Shown piece by piece: positions 7,531 to 16,221 of a stretch of 64,000 bases of DNA (position 1 is the stretch's first letter; every line of letters starts with the position of its first letter). The notes below the pieces were generated by a model. It saw only the letters and a list, made by a program, of their open reading frames with translations, did no database searches and was not told where the DNA came from. The DNA is from Umezawaea sp049997955 (GTDB lineage: Bacteria; Actinomycetota; Actinomycetes; Mycobacteriales; Pseudonocardiaceae). The stretch is taken from positions 310,001 through 374,000 of the forward strand of contig JAEBDY010000002.1 of NCBI GenBank assembly GCA_049997955.1, read 5' to 3'. A program made the translations under genes and the position numbers.

Positions 7531-9087
7531 CTAGCCGAGCACCCAGCCGAGCTGGAACTCGACGGACTGGCCCTCGCAGTCGGTGGTCACCGAATCGAAG
7601 TGGTGCGAGCCCGCGTTGCAGCGGAACAGCGGCAGCGCGGGCAGATCAGCGGGCTTGGCGGCCAGCACGTGGCCCAGCAACCCGTGCACGGACTGGCCTT
7701 CGCAGTCCGCCGACAGCGACGACATCCGGTCCTGCGAGTTCTTGATCGCGCACGAGTAGAGCGGCTTCGTGCCCGGATCGGCGTTGGCGAGGAGCTTGCC
7801 GATCCCGCCCTCGACGGTGAACCCAGCCGGTGGCGCGACCTTCGCAGTGCCCGTGTAGTGGAAGCCCGCGGCGTTGCGGAAGCGTTGCAGCGCAACGGAC
7901 TCCGGTGGCGGCTGCACGGTCGGGGACGTGGTCGACGGCGGCGGATCGGGCTCCTTGGTGACGGTCACCGTGGACGGTGTCGCGGACGTCGTCGGCGTGA
8001 CTGATTCACTCGACGGCGCGCTGCTGCTCGGTGCGGCACTGGACGACGACCCGATCGCGTTGACCGGCCCCGGTGACGCCTCGCCGTTCTCGTCCGGCTT
8101 GAGCAGGAACACCCCGGCCAGCGCCAGCGCCACGACCGTCGCGGCGGCGCCCGCGACCAGGAAGACCTTGCGGCGCCCTGGTTTCCCGTCCTCGTCAGGC
8201 CCGTCCTCATCGGGCCCGTCGTCGTCGGCCCACAGCGGCGTGTCCACCGGCCGCGTGGCGTACGACGTGACCGGTTCGATGAACACCGTCTCCGGCTCGC
8301 CGGGTTTGCGCAGCATCTCGCGCACCTGCGCCGCCGACGGCCTGGTCTCCGCCGCGCGCGACAGCAACCGCATGATCACCGCGCCCAGCGGCCCCGACCC
8401 GAGCTTCAACACCGGCGGCTCGTACAGCACCGCGTGCATCGTCGACGCCGTCGTGTCGCGCAGGAACGGCGACCGCCCCTCGACCGCGTGGAACAGCGTC
8501 GCCCCCAACCCCCACAGGTCGGTCGCGGGCGAGGGCACGTGCCCGTTGAACAGCTCCGGCGCCATGTAGCCGGGCGTCCCCATCATGCTGCCGGTGGCGG
8601 TCAGCCGCGGGTCGTCCATCGCTCGCGCGATCCCGAAGTCCGCCAGCTTCGCCCCGCCGTCGGGCAGCACCATGATGTTGCTGGGCTTCACGTCCCGGTG
8701 CACGATCCCCGCGGCGTGCGCGGTCTCCAGCGCGCTGAGCACGTGCAGCCCGATCGACGCGACCTGCTCGGCGGGCAGGGCCCCGCGCCGCTTCATCACG
8801 TCGGCCAGCGTCGGAGCCTCCACCAGCTCCATCACGAGGTACGTCGCACCGTGCTCGATGATCACGTCGTGGACGCCGACCACGTTCGGGCTGTTCAACC
8901 GACCGGCGGTCCGCGCCTCGCGCAGGACCCGCTCCGCCTCGACCGGCGACGACGTCCGCAACTCCTTGAGCGCCACCCGCCGCCCGATGACGACGTCCTC
9001 GGCCAACCAGACGACACCCATGCCACCGCGACCGAGTTCCCGCAGCGTGCGGTACCTGCCCGCAACCAGCTTCGACGGCTCGCCCAC
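7531..9087 (-). CDS. Receptor-type Ser/Thr protein kinase (PknB-like) with duplicated Cys repeat outside
   Basis: 518 residues. The kinase domain (about 11-262) has GRGGMGVV, catalytic K41, HRDVKPSN at 130-137, DFG at 150-152 and an activation loop with TATGSMMGTPGYMAPE. An acidic juxtamembrane segment precedes one membrane helix (about 307-329). Outside there is a Ser/Thr/Pro-rich stalk (about 340-395), then two copies of a cysteine repeat (about 443-475 and 487-517), each with C, then DCEGQSV and an LG-V-L ending. No PASTA domain is present, so this is not the cell-wall PknB; the repeats are presumably the sensor. The start is GTG at 9087. Confidence 0.94.
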   Translation of the reverse strand: MGEPSKLVAGRYRTLRELGRGGMGVVWLAEDVVIGRRVALKELRTSSPVEAERVLREARTAGRLNSPNVVGVHDVIIEHGATYLVMELVEAPTLADVMKRRGALPAEQVASIGLHVLSALETAHAAGIVHRDVKPSNIMVLPDGGAKLADFGIARAMDDPRLTATGSMMGTPGYMAPELFNGHVPSPATDLWGLGATLFHAVEGRSPFLRDTTASTMHAVLYEPPVLKLGSGPLGAVIMRLLSRAAETRPSAAQVREMLRKPGEPETVFIEPVTSYATRPVDTPLWADDDGPDEDGPDEDGKPGRRKVFLVAGAAATVVALALAGVFLLKPDENGEASPGPVNAIGSSSSAAPSSSAPSSESVTPTTSATPSTVTVTKEPDPPPSTTSPTVQPPPESVALQRFRNAAGFHYTGTAKVAPPAGFTVEGGIGKLLANADPGTKPLYSCAIKNSQDRMSSLSADCEGQSVHGLLGHVLAAKPADLPALPLFRCNAGSHHFDSVTTDCEGQSVEFQLGWVLG

Positions 9088-9209
9088 GCCCGGATGCTAT
9101 CCCGAGGAGGTGCCACGTTCGGCCATTGCGCCCAACCGGACACGTCCTGTTGCCCGCCCGCACCAACCCCGGCCGCGCGCAACCGGTTCCGGGCGAACGG
9201 CGGACGAGC

Positions 9210-10316
9210 TCAGCCCTCGGCCGCCAGCTGTCCGCACGCCGCCGCGATCTCCTGCCCACGGGTGTCGCGCACGGTGCACGTCACGCCCTGCGCGAGCACC
9301 CGCCGCACGAACTCGCGTTCCACCGGCTTCGGCGAGGCGTCCCACTTCGACCCCGGCGTGGGGTTCAGCGGGATCAGGTTCACGTGGACCAGCGGGCCCA
9401 GGTGCTTGCGGAGCAGCTTGCCCAGCATGTCCGCGCGCCAGCCCTGGTCGTTGATGTCGCGGATCAGCGCGTACTCGATGGACACGCGGCGGCCGGTGCG
9501 GTCGGCGTACCCGCGGGCCGCCTCCATCACCTCGGACACCTTCCACTTGGTGTTGACGGGCACGAGGGTGTCGCGCAGTTCGTCGTCCGGCGTGTGCAGC
9601 GACACGGCGAGGCGGACGTGCAGGCCCTCCTCGGTCATGCGGTGGATCGCGGGCACCAGGCCGACGGTGGACACCGTGACGGACCGCTGCGAGATCCCCA
9701 GGCCGTCCGGCGCGGGGTCGCAGATGCGGTGCACGGCTTCGATCACGCGCTTGTAGTTGGCCAGCGGCTCGCCCATGCCCATGAAGACGATGTTCGACAG
9801 CCGACCCGGACCACCGGGCAGCTCGCCGTCGCGCATGGCGGCGGCGCCGCGGCGGACCTGGTCGACGATCTCCGCCGTCGACAGGTTGCGCTGGAGGCCG
9901 CCCTGGCCGGTGGCGCAGAACGGGCACGCCATGCCGCAGCCCGCCTGGCTGGAGATGCACAGGGTGGCGCGGTCCGGGTAGCGCATGAGGACGCTCTCGA
10001 CGAGCGTGCCGTCGTGCGCCTTGAGCAGCGTCTTGCGGGTCGTGCCGTCGTCGCAGGCCACCGAGCGGATCTCGGTGAACAGCGGCGGCATGAGTTCGGC
10101 GACCAGCGCGGCGCGCGTGGCCGCCGGGATGTCGGTCATGGCGTCCGGGTCGGACGTGAGCCTGCCGAAGTAGTGGTTCGACAGCTGCGCGGCCCGGAAG
10201 GGCTTTTCGCCCAGCGCGGCGACGGCTTCTCGACGCCCTTCGGCGGAGAGGTCGGCCAGGTGGCGCGGGGGAAGGCCGCGCTTGGGTGCGTCGAAGACGA
10301 GGGGGAGGGCAGTCAT
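9210..10316 (-). CDS. rlmN: Dual-specificity RNA methyltransferase RlmN (23S rRNA A2503/tRNA A37)
   Basis: 368-residue radical-SAM enzyme that methylates C2 of adenine in 23S rRNA and some tRNAs. The iron-sulfur motif is GCGMACPFCATG, and the second methyl-carrying cysteine lies near the C-terminus in GVTCTVRDTRGQEIAAACGQL. The N-terminal accessory domain (HLADLSAEGRREAVAALGEKPFRA) and FMGMGEPLANY are also diagnostic. I start at ATG 10316 (MTALPLVFDAPKRG), since the upstream in-frame extension is non-family sequence that runs into the divergent PadR promoter. Confidence 0.96.
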   Translation of the reverse strand: MTALPLVFDAPKRGLPPRHLADLSAEGRREAVAALGEKPFRAAQLSNHYFGRLTSDPDAMTDIPAATRAALVAELMPPLFTEIRSVACDDGTTRKTLLKAHDGTLVESVLMRYPDRATLCISSQAGCGMACPFCATGQGGLQRNLSTAEIVDQVRRGAAAMRDGELPGGPGRLSNIVFMGMGEPLANYKRVIEAVHRICDPAPDGLGISQRSVTVSTVGLVPAIHRMTEEGLHVRLAVSLHTPDDELRDTLVPVNTKWKVSEVMEAARGYADRTGRRVSIEYALIRDINDQGWRADMLGKLLRKHLGPLVHVNLIPLNPTPGSKWDASPKPVEREFVRRVLAQGVTCTVRDTRGQEIAAACGQLAAEG

Positions 10317-10382
10317 AGCACCTACCAGTGTCCCATGACCGAGTGGGTGCTCCCGACCACTCTGCCGATAGTCGCCGTTGCA

Positions 10383-10428
10383 TCGCGATACGTTCCGATA
10401 TATCGTTAGCTCGTACCTACCGATACCC
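10383..10428. promoter_or_regulatory. Candidate PadR operator, CGATATATCG palindrome
   Basis: The perfect 10-bp palindrome CGATATATCG (10396-10405) is flanked by further CGATA elements at 10386 and 10421. It lies just upstream of the PadR gene in the divergent rlmN/padR gap. AT-rich CGATA-type palindromes are common PadR sites in actinobacteria. Assignment is by position and symmetry. Confidence 0.55.
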
Positions 10429-10446
10429 AGTGCGAGGAGCAGCCAG

Positions 10447-11124
10447 ATGCGATCCCCCTTCAACCACCGTGACCACCACGGTCACCGGCACCACCGCTCC
10501 GGCGGGTTCGACGACCCGCGTCGCGGCTTCGGCGGCGGCTTCGGAGGCCCACCGCCTCCCCCGTTCCCGCCCGACGCCGAGATGCCCTTCCCCCCTGGCC
10601 CCCCGTGGGGTCGCGGCGGTGGCGGCAGGCGCGGCGGGCCGCACCACGGCGGCAGGCAGAGGCGCGGCAACGTCCGCGCGGCGCTGCTGGCGCTGTTGGC
10701 CGAAAGGCCGATGCACGGCTACGAGATGATCCAGGAACTGGGCAGGCGCACCGACGGCGTCTGGCGGCCCAGCCCCGGCTCGGTCTACCCGACGCTGCAG
10801 ATGATGGCCGACGAGGGCCTGGTCGCGTCCACCGAGGAAGCGGGCGGCAAGAAGCTGTTCACGCTCACCGAGACGGGCACGGCCGAGGCCGCGAACAGCG
10901 AGGGCGCGACCCCGTGGGAGCAGGTCAACGACGAGGCCGACGTCGTCGCGGCCAAGCTCCGCACGGCGTCGCGGCACCTCGGGTCCGCGATGCAGCAGAT
11001 GGCGCACGCGGGCACCAGGGAGCAGAAGGGCAGGGCCGTCGAGGTCCTCGACGAGGCCAGGCGCAAGATCTACGCGATCCTGGGCGAACCGGACGTCGAA
11101 GAGGACACCGACAACCCCGAATAG
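10447..11124 (+). CDS. PadR family transcriptional regulator with His/Gly/Pro-rich N-terminus
   Basis: 225 residues. The winged helix (about 70-145) has RAALLALLAERPMHGYEMIQEL and PSPGSVYPTLQMMADEGLV, the PadR signature. The C-terminal dimerization helix (about 160-215) is typical of the larger PadR subgroup. The first about 65 residues are low complexity: a histidine cluster (HRDHHGHRHH), then Gly- and Pro-rich runs, which could bind metal or interact with DNA (inference). Start ATG 10447 with GAGGAG upstream. It is convergent with no gap to the aldo-keto reductase. It is likely autoregulated through the palindrome upstream. Confidence 0.93.
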   Translation: MRSPFNHRDHHGHRHHRSGGFDDPRRGFGGGFGGPPPPPFPPDAEMPFPPGPPWGRGGGGRRGGPHHGGRQRRGNVRAALLALLAERPMHGYEMIQELGRRTDGVWRPSPGSVYPTLQMMADEGLVASTEEAGGKKLFTLTETGTAEAANSEGATPWEQVNDEADVVAAKLRTASRHLGSAMQQMAHAGTREQKGRAVEVLDEARRKIYAILGEPDVEEDTDNPE

Positions 11125-12108
11125 CTACCAGCGGCCGTGCACGTGCGGCCGGACCAGGTCGTCGTAGACGGCCGTGACCTCGGCCAACGCCTCGGACGAG
11201 AGGGGCGCCAAGTCGGCCGCGGCGACGTTGCCCTTGACCTGGTCGGCGTTGCGCGCGCCGGGGATCACGACGGTGACACCCGGCTGGTCGACGATCCAGC
11301 GCAACGCGAACTGGGCGAGCGTGGCGCCCGCGGGCACCAGCGGGCGCAACCGCTCGACGGCCTCCAGGCCCACGTCGAACGGCACGCCGGAGAACGTCTC
11401 GCCCTGGTCGAACGCCTCCCCGTTGCGGTTGTACGTGCGGTGGTCGTCCTCCCCGAACGTCGTCGCGGCGGTGTACCGCCCGGACAGCAGGCCCGACGCC
11501 AGCGGCACCCGCGCGATGATCCCGACACCCGCCTCGGCCGCCGCCGGGAGCACCCGCTCCAGCGGCTTGAGGCGGAAGGCGTTCAGGATGATCTGCACGC
11601 TCACCACGTTCGGCCGCGCGATGGCCGCGAGGGCCTCCTCGACCGTCTCGACGCTCACGCCGTAGGCCGCGATCCGCTTGGCCTGCACCAGCTCGTCGAG
11701 GCTGTCGAACACCTCGTCGGTCGAGTACACCGGCGTCGGCGGGCAGTGCAGCTGGACCAGGTCGATCGTGTCCACTCCCAGGTTCGCCCGCGAGCGGTCG
11801 TTCCACGCGAGGAAGTTCTCGCGGCTGTAGTTCTCCGGCACCTGCTCGACCCGCCGACCCATCTTGGTCGCCACGAAGACGCCCGAGTCGTCCCGTTCCC
11901 GCAGGAACTGGCCGACCAGCTTCTCGCTGCGGCCGTCGCCGTACACGTCGGCGGTGTCGAAGAAGGTCACGCCCGCGTCGGCCGCGGCGTGGAGGAGGGC
12001 GATCCCGTCGCCCTCCTCCACCTGGCCCCAGTCGCCGCCGAGCTGCCAGCAGCCAAGCCCGATGACGCCGACGGGGCGTCCGATCCTGTTCGCGATTCGG
12101 TTCTCCAC
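11125..12108 (-). CDS. Aldo/keto reductase
   Basis: 327-residue NADPH-dependent oxidoreductase of the AKR superfamily. The family barrel is recognisable from GVIGLGCWQLGG, FFDTADVYGDGRSE (Asp and Tyr of the catalytic tetrad), FVATKMGRR (Lys), DLVQLHCPP (His) and the cofactor-binding end TVVIPGARNADQVKGN. Start GTG at 12108 (VENRIANRIGRPVGVIG) has AGGA 8 bases upstream; a longer in-frame start at 12180 is less likely. Its stop abuts the PadR stop. Physiological substrate not predictable. Confidence 0.92.
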   Translation of the reverse strand: MENRIANRIGRPVGVIGLGCWQLGGDWGQVEEGDGIALLHAAADAGVTFFDTADVYGDGRSEKLVGQFLRERDDSGVFVATKMGRRVEQVPENYSRENFLAWNDRSRANLGVDTIDLVQLHCPPTPVYSTDEVFDSLDELVQAKRIAAYGVSVETVEEALAAIARPNVVSVQIILNAFRLKPLERVLPAAAEAGVGIIARVPLASGLLSGRYTAATTFGEDDHRTYNRNGEAFDQGETFSGVPFDVGLEAVERLRPLVPAGATLAQFALRWIVDQPGVTVVIPGARNADQVKGNVAAADLAPLSSEALAEVTAVYDDLVRPHVHGRW

Positions 12109-12183
12109 GAACGAAATCCTACGGTCAGCCGGCCATTCGGGCGGATCGGCGGAGTTGGGCGACCGCGACTCCCGCGCCACGGG

Positions 12184-12930
12184 CTAGGGAAGGACGAGTC
12201 CGGTCGGCTTGCGGCGCACGTGCACCCGGTACCCGACGGGGAACGACAGCCCCGGCGTCTCGTCGATGGCGCGTTGGGCGACGGTCGCGGAGAACTCGAT
12301 GCGCAGCACGGACTCCAGGTCCTCCCGCCGCTCGAACTCCCACCGCGCGGTCACGTGCCGAACGCTGAACCCGTTGTCCGCGAAGAACTCCGCCACGGCG
12401 GCCGGGTCGTAGCGGGGTTCGTCGGCGCACAGCCACGGCCCGTACGGCGAGGCCGCACCGTCGAGGTCCACGACCGCCAGCGCGCCGCCGGGCCGCAGGA
12501 CGCGGTCCGCCTCGCGCATCCCCGGTTCGCAGCCGGGGCCGAAGAAGTACGCCGTGCGGGCGTGCACGAGGTCCGCGCTGCGGTCCGGGAGCGGCAGCCG
12601 TTGCGCGGGACCGGCGTGCACGGAGACGTTCGCAAGCCCTTCGGCACGGGTCTTGGCCCGCTTGACCAGCGGCGCGTACGGCTCGACGCCGGTGACCGTG
12701 CGCGCGGTCGCGGCGAACACCGGGAGGTGGAACCCGTCACCGCAGCCGACGTCGACCACGTCCAGCCCGGCCCAGTCGCACTCCTCGCGCAACGCGCGCC
12801 ACAGGTCCCCGTCCACGTCCTGCGCGCGGTTCTCGACCTGGTAGACCTCGGGCCAGTGCCAGATGTTCGGGCTGGGCAGGACGTCGGCGGGCCGGACCGC
12901 CGCCCACGCCGCCCGCACGAAACCCTTCAC
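12184..12930 (-). CDS. Class I SAM-dependent methyltransferase
   Basis: 248 residues. Motif I DVVDVGCGDGFHLPVF, acidic motif VTGVEPYA, motif II-like RSADLVHARTAYFF and post-II RVLRPGGALAVVDLDG define a Methyltransf_11/25-type fold (about 55-165). The C-terminal part is a beta-strand region with HVTARWEF and a basic tail. The target molecule cannot be deduced. Start GTG 12930 (KGFVRAAW). It is separated by 75 bases from the aldo-keto reductase gene on the same strand. Confidence 0.88.
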   Translation of the reverse strand: MKGFVRAAWAAVRPADVLPSPNIWHWPEVYQVENRAQDVDGDLWRALREECDWAGLDVVDVGCGDGFHLPVFAATARTVTGVEPYAPLVKRAKTRAEGLANVSVHAGPAQRLPLPDRSADLVHARTAYFFGPGCEPGMREADRVLRPGGALAVVDLDGAASPYGPWLCADEPRYDPAAVAEFFADNGFSVRHVTARWEFERREDLESVLRIEFSATVAQRAIDETPGLSFPVGYRVHVRRKPTGLVLP

Positions 12931-13023
12931 CCCACGACAATAGAGCGCTAGGCCCGATGGGCGGTGCTATTCCAGACGACCACGGCGTAGCGTGATCAAG
13001 GACAGTGCTCGAAGGAGGCGTCC

Positions 13024-13869
13024 TTGTCCATCACGCCGAACTCCCCCGCCCTGGCCGAGCTGCACGCGGGCGCGCCCTGCTGGGCCGAACTGCCCGTCAC
13101 CGACCTGGCCGCCGCGAAGGACTTCTACACCGGGCTCTTCGGCTGGGACTACGTCGACGACCAGGGGTACGCGGTCGCCGTGCTCGACGGCGTGCCCGTC
13201 GCGGGCCTGCCCGTCGACCGCGCGCTGCCCGAGCAGTACACGGCGTGGACCCTGTTCCTGCGCACCCCGCACGCGCGGGCGACCGCGGAGAAGGTGTTCG
13301 CGCTGGGCGGCTACGTGCTGCGCAACCCGAGCCAGGAGGCGGACCACACGCAGTCCACCCTGATCAGCGACCCGACCGGCGGCGTGATCGGGTTCCGGCA
13401 CGTGCCACCGGACTGGCGGTTCGGCACTACGGGGCACGGGGCCTACGCGTGGGCCGAGCTGAACACCCGTGACGGCGGCACGGCGGACGCGTTCTTCAAG
13501 GAGCTGTGCAACTTCGACGTGATGCAGATCGGCGACGGCCACACCGTCGACTACACCGTCTGGTCCGTGGCGGGCGAGAGCGTGCTCGGCAGGCAGCGGA
13601 TGGGGCGCCGCTCGTTCCCGCGGGACGTGCCCGCGCACTGGATGGTCTACTTCACGGCCGCGCCCGAGATCGGCGCGGACTCGGTCGCGAGCCGGGTGCG
13701 CGAACTGGGCGGGCAGGTGACGGTCGAGCCGTACGACACGCCCTACGGTCGCACGACCGAGGTGCGCGACCACGCGGGCGCCACGTTCTCGGTGATCGAC
13801 GCGTCCCGCGCGATCACGCTGTCCGAGGACGAGACCGGCGCGAACGTGGACGACCCGTACGACGACTGA
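13024..13869 (+). CDS. Two-domain VOC (glyoxalase/bleomycin-resistance fold) protein
   Basis: 281 residues with two vicinal-oxygen-chelate modules. The first (about 18-125) begins CWAELPVTDLAAAKDFYTGLFGWDY; the second (about 140-260) begins YAWAELNTRDGGTADAFFKELCNFDV. It resembles the mycobacterial CFP30B-type proteins of unknown substrate. The start codon is TTG, justified by the strong ribosome binding site GAAGGAGG six bases upstream (about 13011-13018). Single gene, convergent with cdsA. Confidence 0.9.
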   Translation: MSITPNSPALAELHAGAPCWAELPVTDLAAAKDFYTGLFGWDYVDDQGYAVAVLDGVPVAGLPVDRALPEQYTAWTLFLRTPHARATAEKVFALGGYVLRNPSQEADHTQSTLISDPTGGVIGFRHVPPDWRFGTTGHGAYAWAELNTRDGGTADAFFKELCNFDVMQIGDGHTVDYTVWSVAGESVLGRQRMGRRSFPRDVPAHWMVYFTAAPEIGADSVASRVRELGGQVTVEPYDTPYGRTTEVRDHAGATFSVIDASRAITLSEDETGANVDDPYDD

Positions 13870-13881
13870 GGCGGGGCCGTT

Positions 13882-14754
13882 CTACGGCACGAACAGGTGC
13901 AGCAGCAGCCAGGACACCACGGCCGACGGCAGCAGCGAGTCCATGCGGTCCATCAGGCCGCCGTGGCCGGGCAGCAGCGTGCCCATGTCCTTGATGCCGA
14001 GGTCGCGCTTGATGAGCGATTCGATCAGGTCGCCGGTGGTGGAGACGACCACCAGGGCGATGCCGAACAGCACGCCCTGCCACCACTGGCCGTCCAGCAG
14101 CAGGCTCACCGTGAGCGCGCCGCCGACCATGCCCGCGATGATCGACCCGGCGAAGCCCTCCCAGGACTTCTTCGGGCTGATGGCGGGAGCCATGGGGTGC
14201 TTGCCGAAGAGCACGCCCGCGATGTAGCCGCCGGTGTCCGACAGCACCACGCCGAGGATGAAGGCGATCACCCGGTACGCGCCGTCGTCCGGCACGACCA
14301 GCATCACCGCGAACGCCGCGAACATGGCGACGTACGCGACCGTGAAGATCGACGCCGTCACGTCCCGCAGGTAGCCGTCCGCACCGTCCTTCAGGCGCCA
14401 GACCAGGCACACCAGAATGGTGATCACGAACGCGCTGAGCACGCCCGCGCGCTCGTACGGCCAGGCCAGCCAGACGACCGCCTGGCCGCCGACGAGCACG
14501 GGCACCAGTGCGACCTGGATGCCCGCGCTCGTCTTGAGCGCACGGGCCAGCTCGAAGATCGACACCGCCACCGCCACCGCGACGATGGCGATGAACACCT
14601 GCCGCACGGTGAAGAGGGAGACGAGGACCAGGCCGCCCAGACCGACACCGACCAGGATGGCCGACCGCAGATCCCGTCCCGCTCGTGACGGCTTCTGCAC
14701 GCCGTCCGCGCTGCTGGACGGCGCCTGCGCGTCCTGCTCACCACCGCCTGGCAC
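13882..14754 (-). CDS. cdsA: Phosphatidate cytidylyltransferase (CDP-diacylglycerol synthase)
   Basis: Integral membrane enzyme that makes CDP-diacylglycerol from phosphatidate and CTP, the branch point of phospholipid synthesis. About 290 residues with a polar N-terminal tail and about eight membrane helices. It carries the family signature SPKKSWEGFAGS and GDLIESLIKRDLGIKDMG with PGHGGLMDRMDS at the end. The start is GTG 14754 (VPGGGEQDAQ), with AGGAG eight bases upstream; an upstream GTG at 14781 is in frame but lacks a ribosome binding site. It follows frr by 34 bases in the pyrH-frr-cdsA order. Confidence 0.96.
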   Translation of the reverse strand: MPGGGEQDAQAPSSSADGVQKPSRAGRDLRSAILVGVGLGGLVLVSLFTVRQVFIAIVAVAVAVSIFELARALKTSAGIQVALVPVLVGGQAVVWLAWPYERAGVLSAFVITILVCLVWRLKDGADGYLRDVTASIFTVAYVAMFAAFAVMLVVPDDGAYRVIAFILGVVLSDTGGYIAGVLFGKHPMAPAISPKKSWEGFAGSIIAGMVGGALTVSLLLDGQWWQGVLFGIALVVVSTTGDLIESLIKRDLGIKDMGTLLPGHGGLMDRMDSLLPSAVVSWLLLHLFVP

Positions 14755-14788
14755 CTGCTGTGCTCCTATCACGACTCCCACGTCACCA

Positions 14789-15346
14789 TCAGACTTCGAG
14801 CAGCTCGACTTCCTTGTGCTTGACGAGCTCGTCGATCTGGTGCACGTACTTCTGCGTCACCGACTCGAGTTCCTTCTCGCCGCGAGTGCCCTCGTCCTCG
14901 CCGGACTCACCGTCCTTCACCATGCGCTCGATCTCTTCCTTCGCCTTGCGGCGGATGCTGCGCATGGTGATCTTGGCGTCCTCACCCTTGGTCTTCGCGA
15001 CCTTCACCATCTCCCGGCGGCGCTCCTCGGAGAGCTGCGGGATGACGATGCGGATGATCGAGCCGTCGTTGCTGGGGTTCACGCCGAGGTCGGAGTCGCG
15101 GATCGCCTTCTCGATGGCGTTCAGCTGGCTGGCGTCGTACGGCTTGACGACGGCCATGCGCGCCTCGGGGATCGCGATGCTCGCCAACTGGTTCAGCGGG
15201 GTCGGCGAACCGTAGTAGTCGACGACGATGCGCGAGAACATGGCGGGTGAGGCACGGCCCGTGCGCACGGCCGCGAGGTCGTCCTTCGCCACGGACACCG
15301 CTTTTTCCATCTTTTCTTCGGCGTCGAGGAGGGTCTCGTCGATCAC
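14789..15346 (-). CDS. frr: Ribosome recycling factor
   Basis: 185 residues. Splits post-termination ribosomes together with EF-G. Family motifs include DLAAVRTGRASPAMFSRI, YGSPTPLNQLASI, IPQLSEERRREMVKVAK and the C-terminal helix KYVHQIDELVKHKEVELLEV. Start GTG 15346 with AAGGAG upstream. Forms a unit with pyrH upstream (52-base gap) and cdsA downstream. Confidence 0.98.
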   Translation of the reverse strand: MIDETLLDAEEKMEKAVSVAKDDLAAVRTGRASPAMFSRIVVDYYGSPTPLNQLASIAIPEARMAVVKPYDASQLNAIEKAIRDSDLGVNPSNDGSIIRIVIPQLSEERRREMVKVAKTKGEDAKITMRSIRRKAKEEIERMVKDGESGEDEGTRGEKELESVTQKYVHQIDELVKHKEVELLEV

Positions 15347-15398
15347 GGCAACTCCTTAGTGCGAGCCGGGGCAGGCCCGAAGCCTGGTCCCAGCGGGT

Positions 15399-16142
15399 CT
15401 AGAAGGACGGGCGACCACCGGGGGTGCTCACCAATGTTCCGATCTTCTCACCACGCACCGCCCGCGCGATGTTCCCCTCGGTCAGGAGGTTGAACACCAT
15501 GATGGGCATGTTGTTGTCCATGCACAGGCTGAACGCGGTGGAATCCGCCACGTTGAGTCCGCGTTCGAGCACTTCCCGGTGCGTGATGTTGTCGAACATC
15601 AGCGCGTCCGGGTCGATCTTGGGGTCGGCGGTGTAGATGCCGTCCACGGCCTTCGCCATGAGCACGATCTCGCAGCCGATCTCCAGCGCGCGCTGCGCGG
15701 CCGTCGTGTCGGTGGAGAAGTAGGGCATGCCCGCGCCGCCGCCGAAGATCACGACACGGCCCTTCTCGAGGTGCCGCATGGCGCGTCGCGGGATGTAGGA
15801 CTCGGCGACCTGGCCCATCGTGATGGACGTCTGGACCCTGGTGTCGATGCCGTGCTCGCGCTCCAGGAAGTCCTGCAACGCCAAGCAGTTCATCACGGTG
15901 CCCAGCATGCCCATGTAGTCCGCGCGGCTGCGGTCCATGCCGCGCTGCTGCAGTTCGGCGCCGCGGAAGAAGTTGCCGCCGCCGATGACCACGGCGACCT
16001 GGGCGCCGGTGCGGACCACGGCCGCGATCTGGCGGGCGACGACCACGACGACGTCGGGGTCGACCCCGACCTCCCCGCCGCCGAACATCTCCCCACCGAG
16101 CTTGAGCATCACGCGCTTGTAACCATCAACGTCTTCGCTCAC
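15399..16142 (-). CDS. pyrH: Uridylate kinase (UMP kinase)
   Basis: 247 residues. Phosphorylates UMP to UDP; hexameric amino-acid-kinase fold enzyme, not related to eukaryotic UMP/CMP kinase. Motifs: KRVMLKLGGEMFGGG at the N-terminus, VIGGGNFFRGAELQQRGMDRSRADYMGMLGTVMN in two parts of the UMP site, and AKAVDGIYTADPKIDPDA. The start is GTG 16142 (SEDVDGYKR), preceded by GAGGAGG; longer in-frame starts lie within the tsf terminator region and are rejected. Confidence 0.97.
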   Translation of the reverse strand: MSEDVDGYKRVMLKLGGEMFGGGEVGVDPDVVVVVARQIAAVVRTGAQVAVVIGGGNFFRGAELQQRGMDRSRADYMGMLGTVMNCLALQDFLEREHGIDTRVQTSITMGQVAESYIPRRAMRHLEKGRVVIFGGGAGMPYFSTDTTAAQRALEIGCEIVLMAKAVDGIYTADPKIDPDALMFDNITHREVLERGLNVADSTAFSLCMDNNMPIMVFNLLTEGNIARAVRGEKIGTLVSTPGGRPSF

Positions 16143-16181
16143 AGGTCCTCCTCGCGGCGCTGGAAGTCTGGACACGGCGAA

Positions 16182-16211
16182 GGCGGGGTTGCGATGCGCA
16201 GCAACCCCGCC
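16182..16211 (-). terminator. Terminator after tsf
   Basis: Perfect 11-bp stem GGCGGGGTTGC/GCAACCCCGCC with loop GATGCGCA, 11 bases after the tsf stop. It separates rpsB-tsf from pyrH-frr-cdsA. Confidence 0.8.
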
Positions 16212-16221
16212 CTCACGCGAA

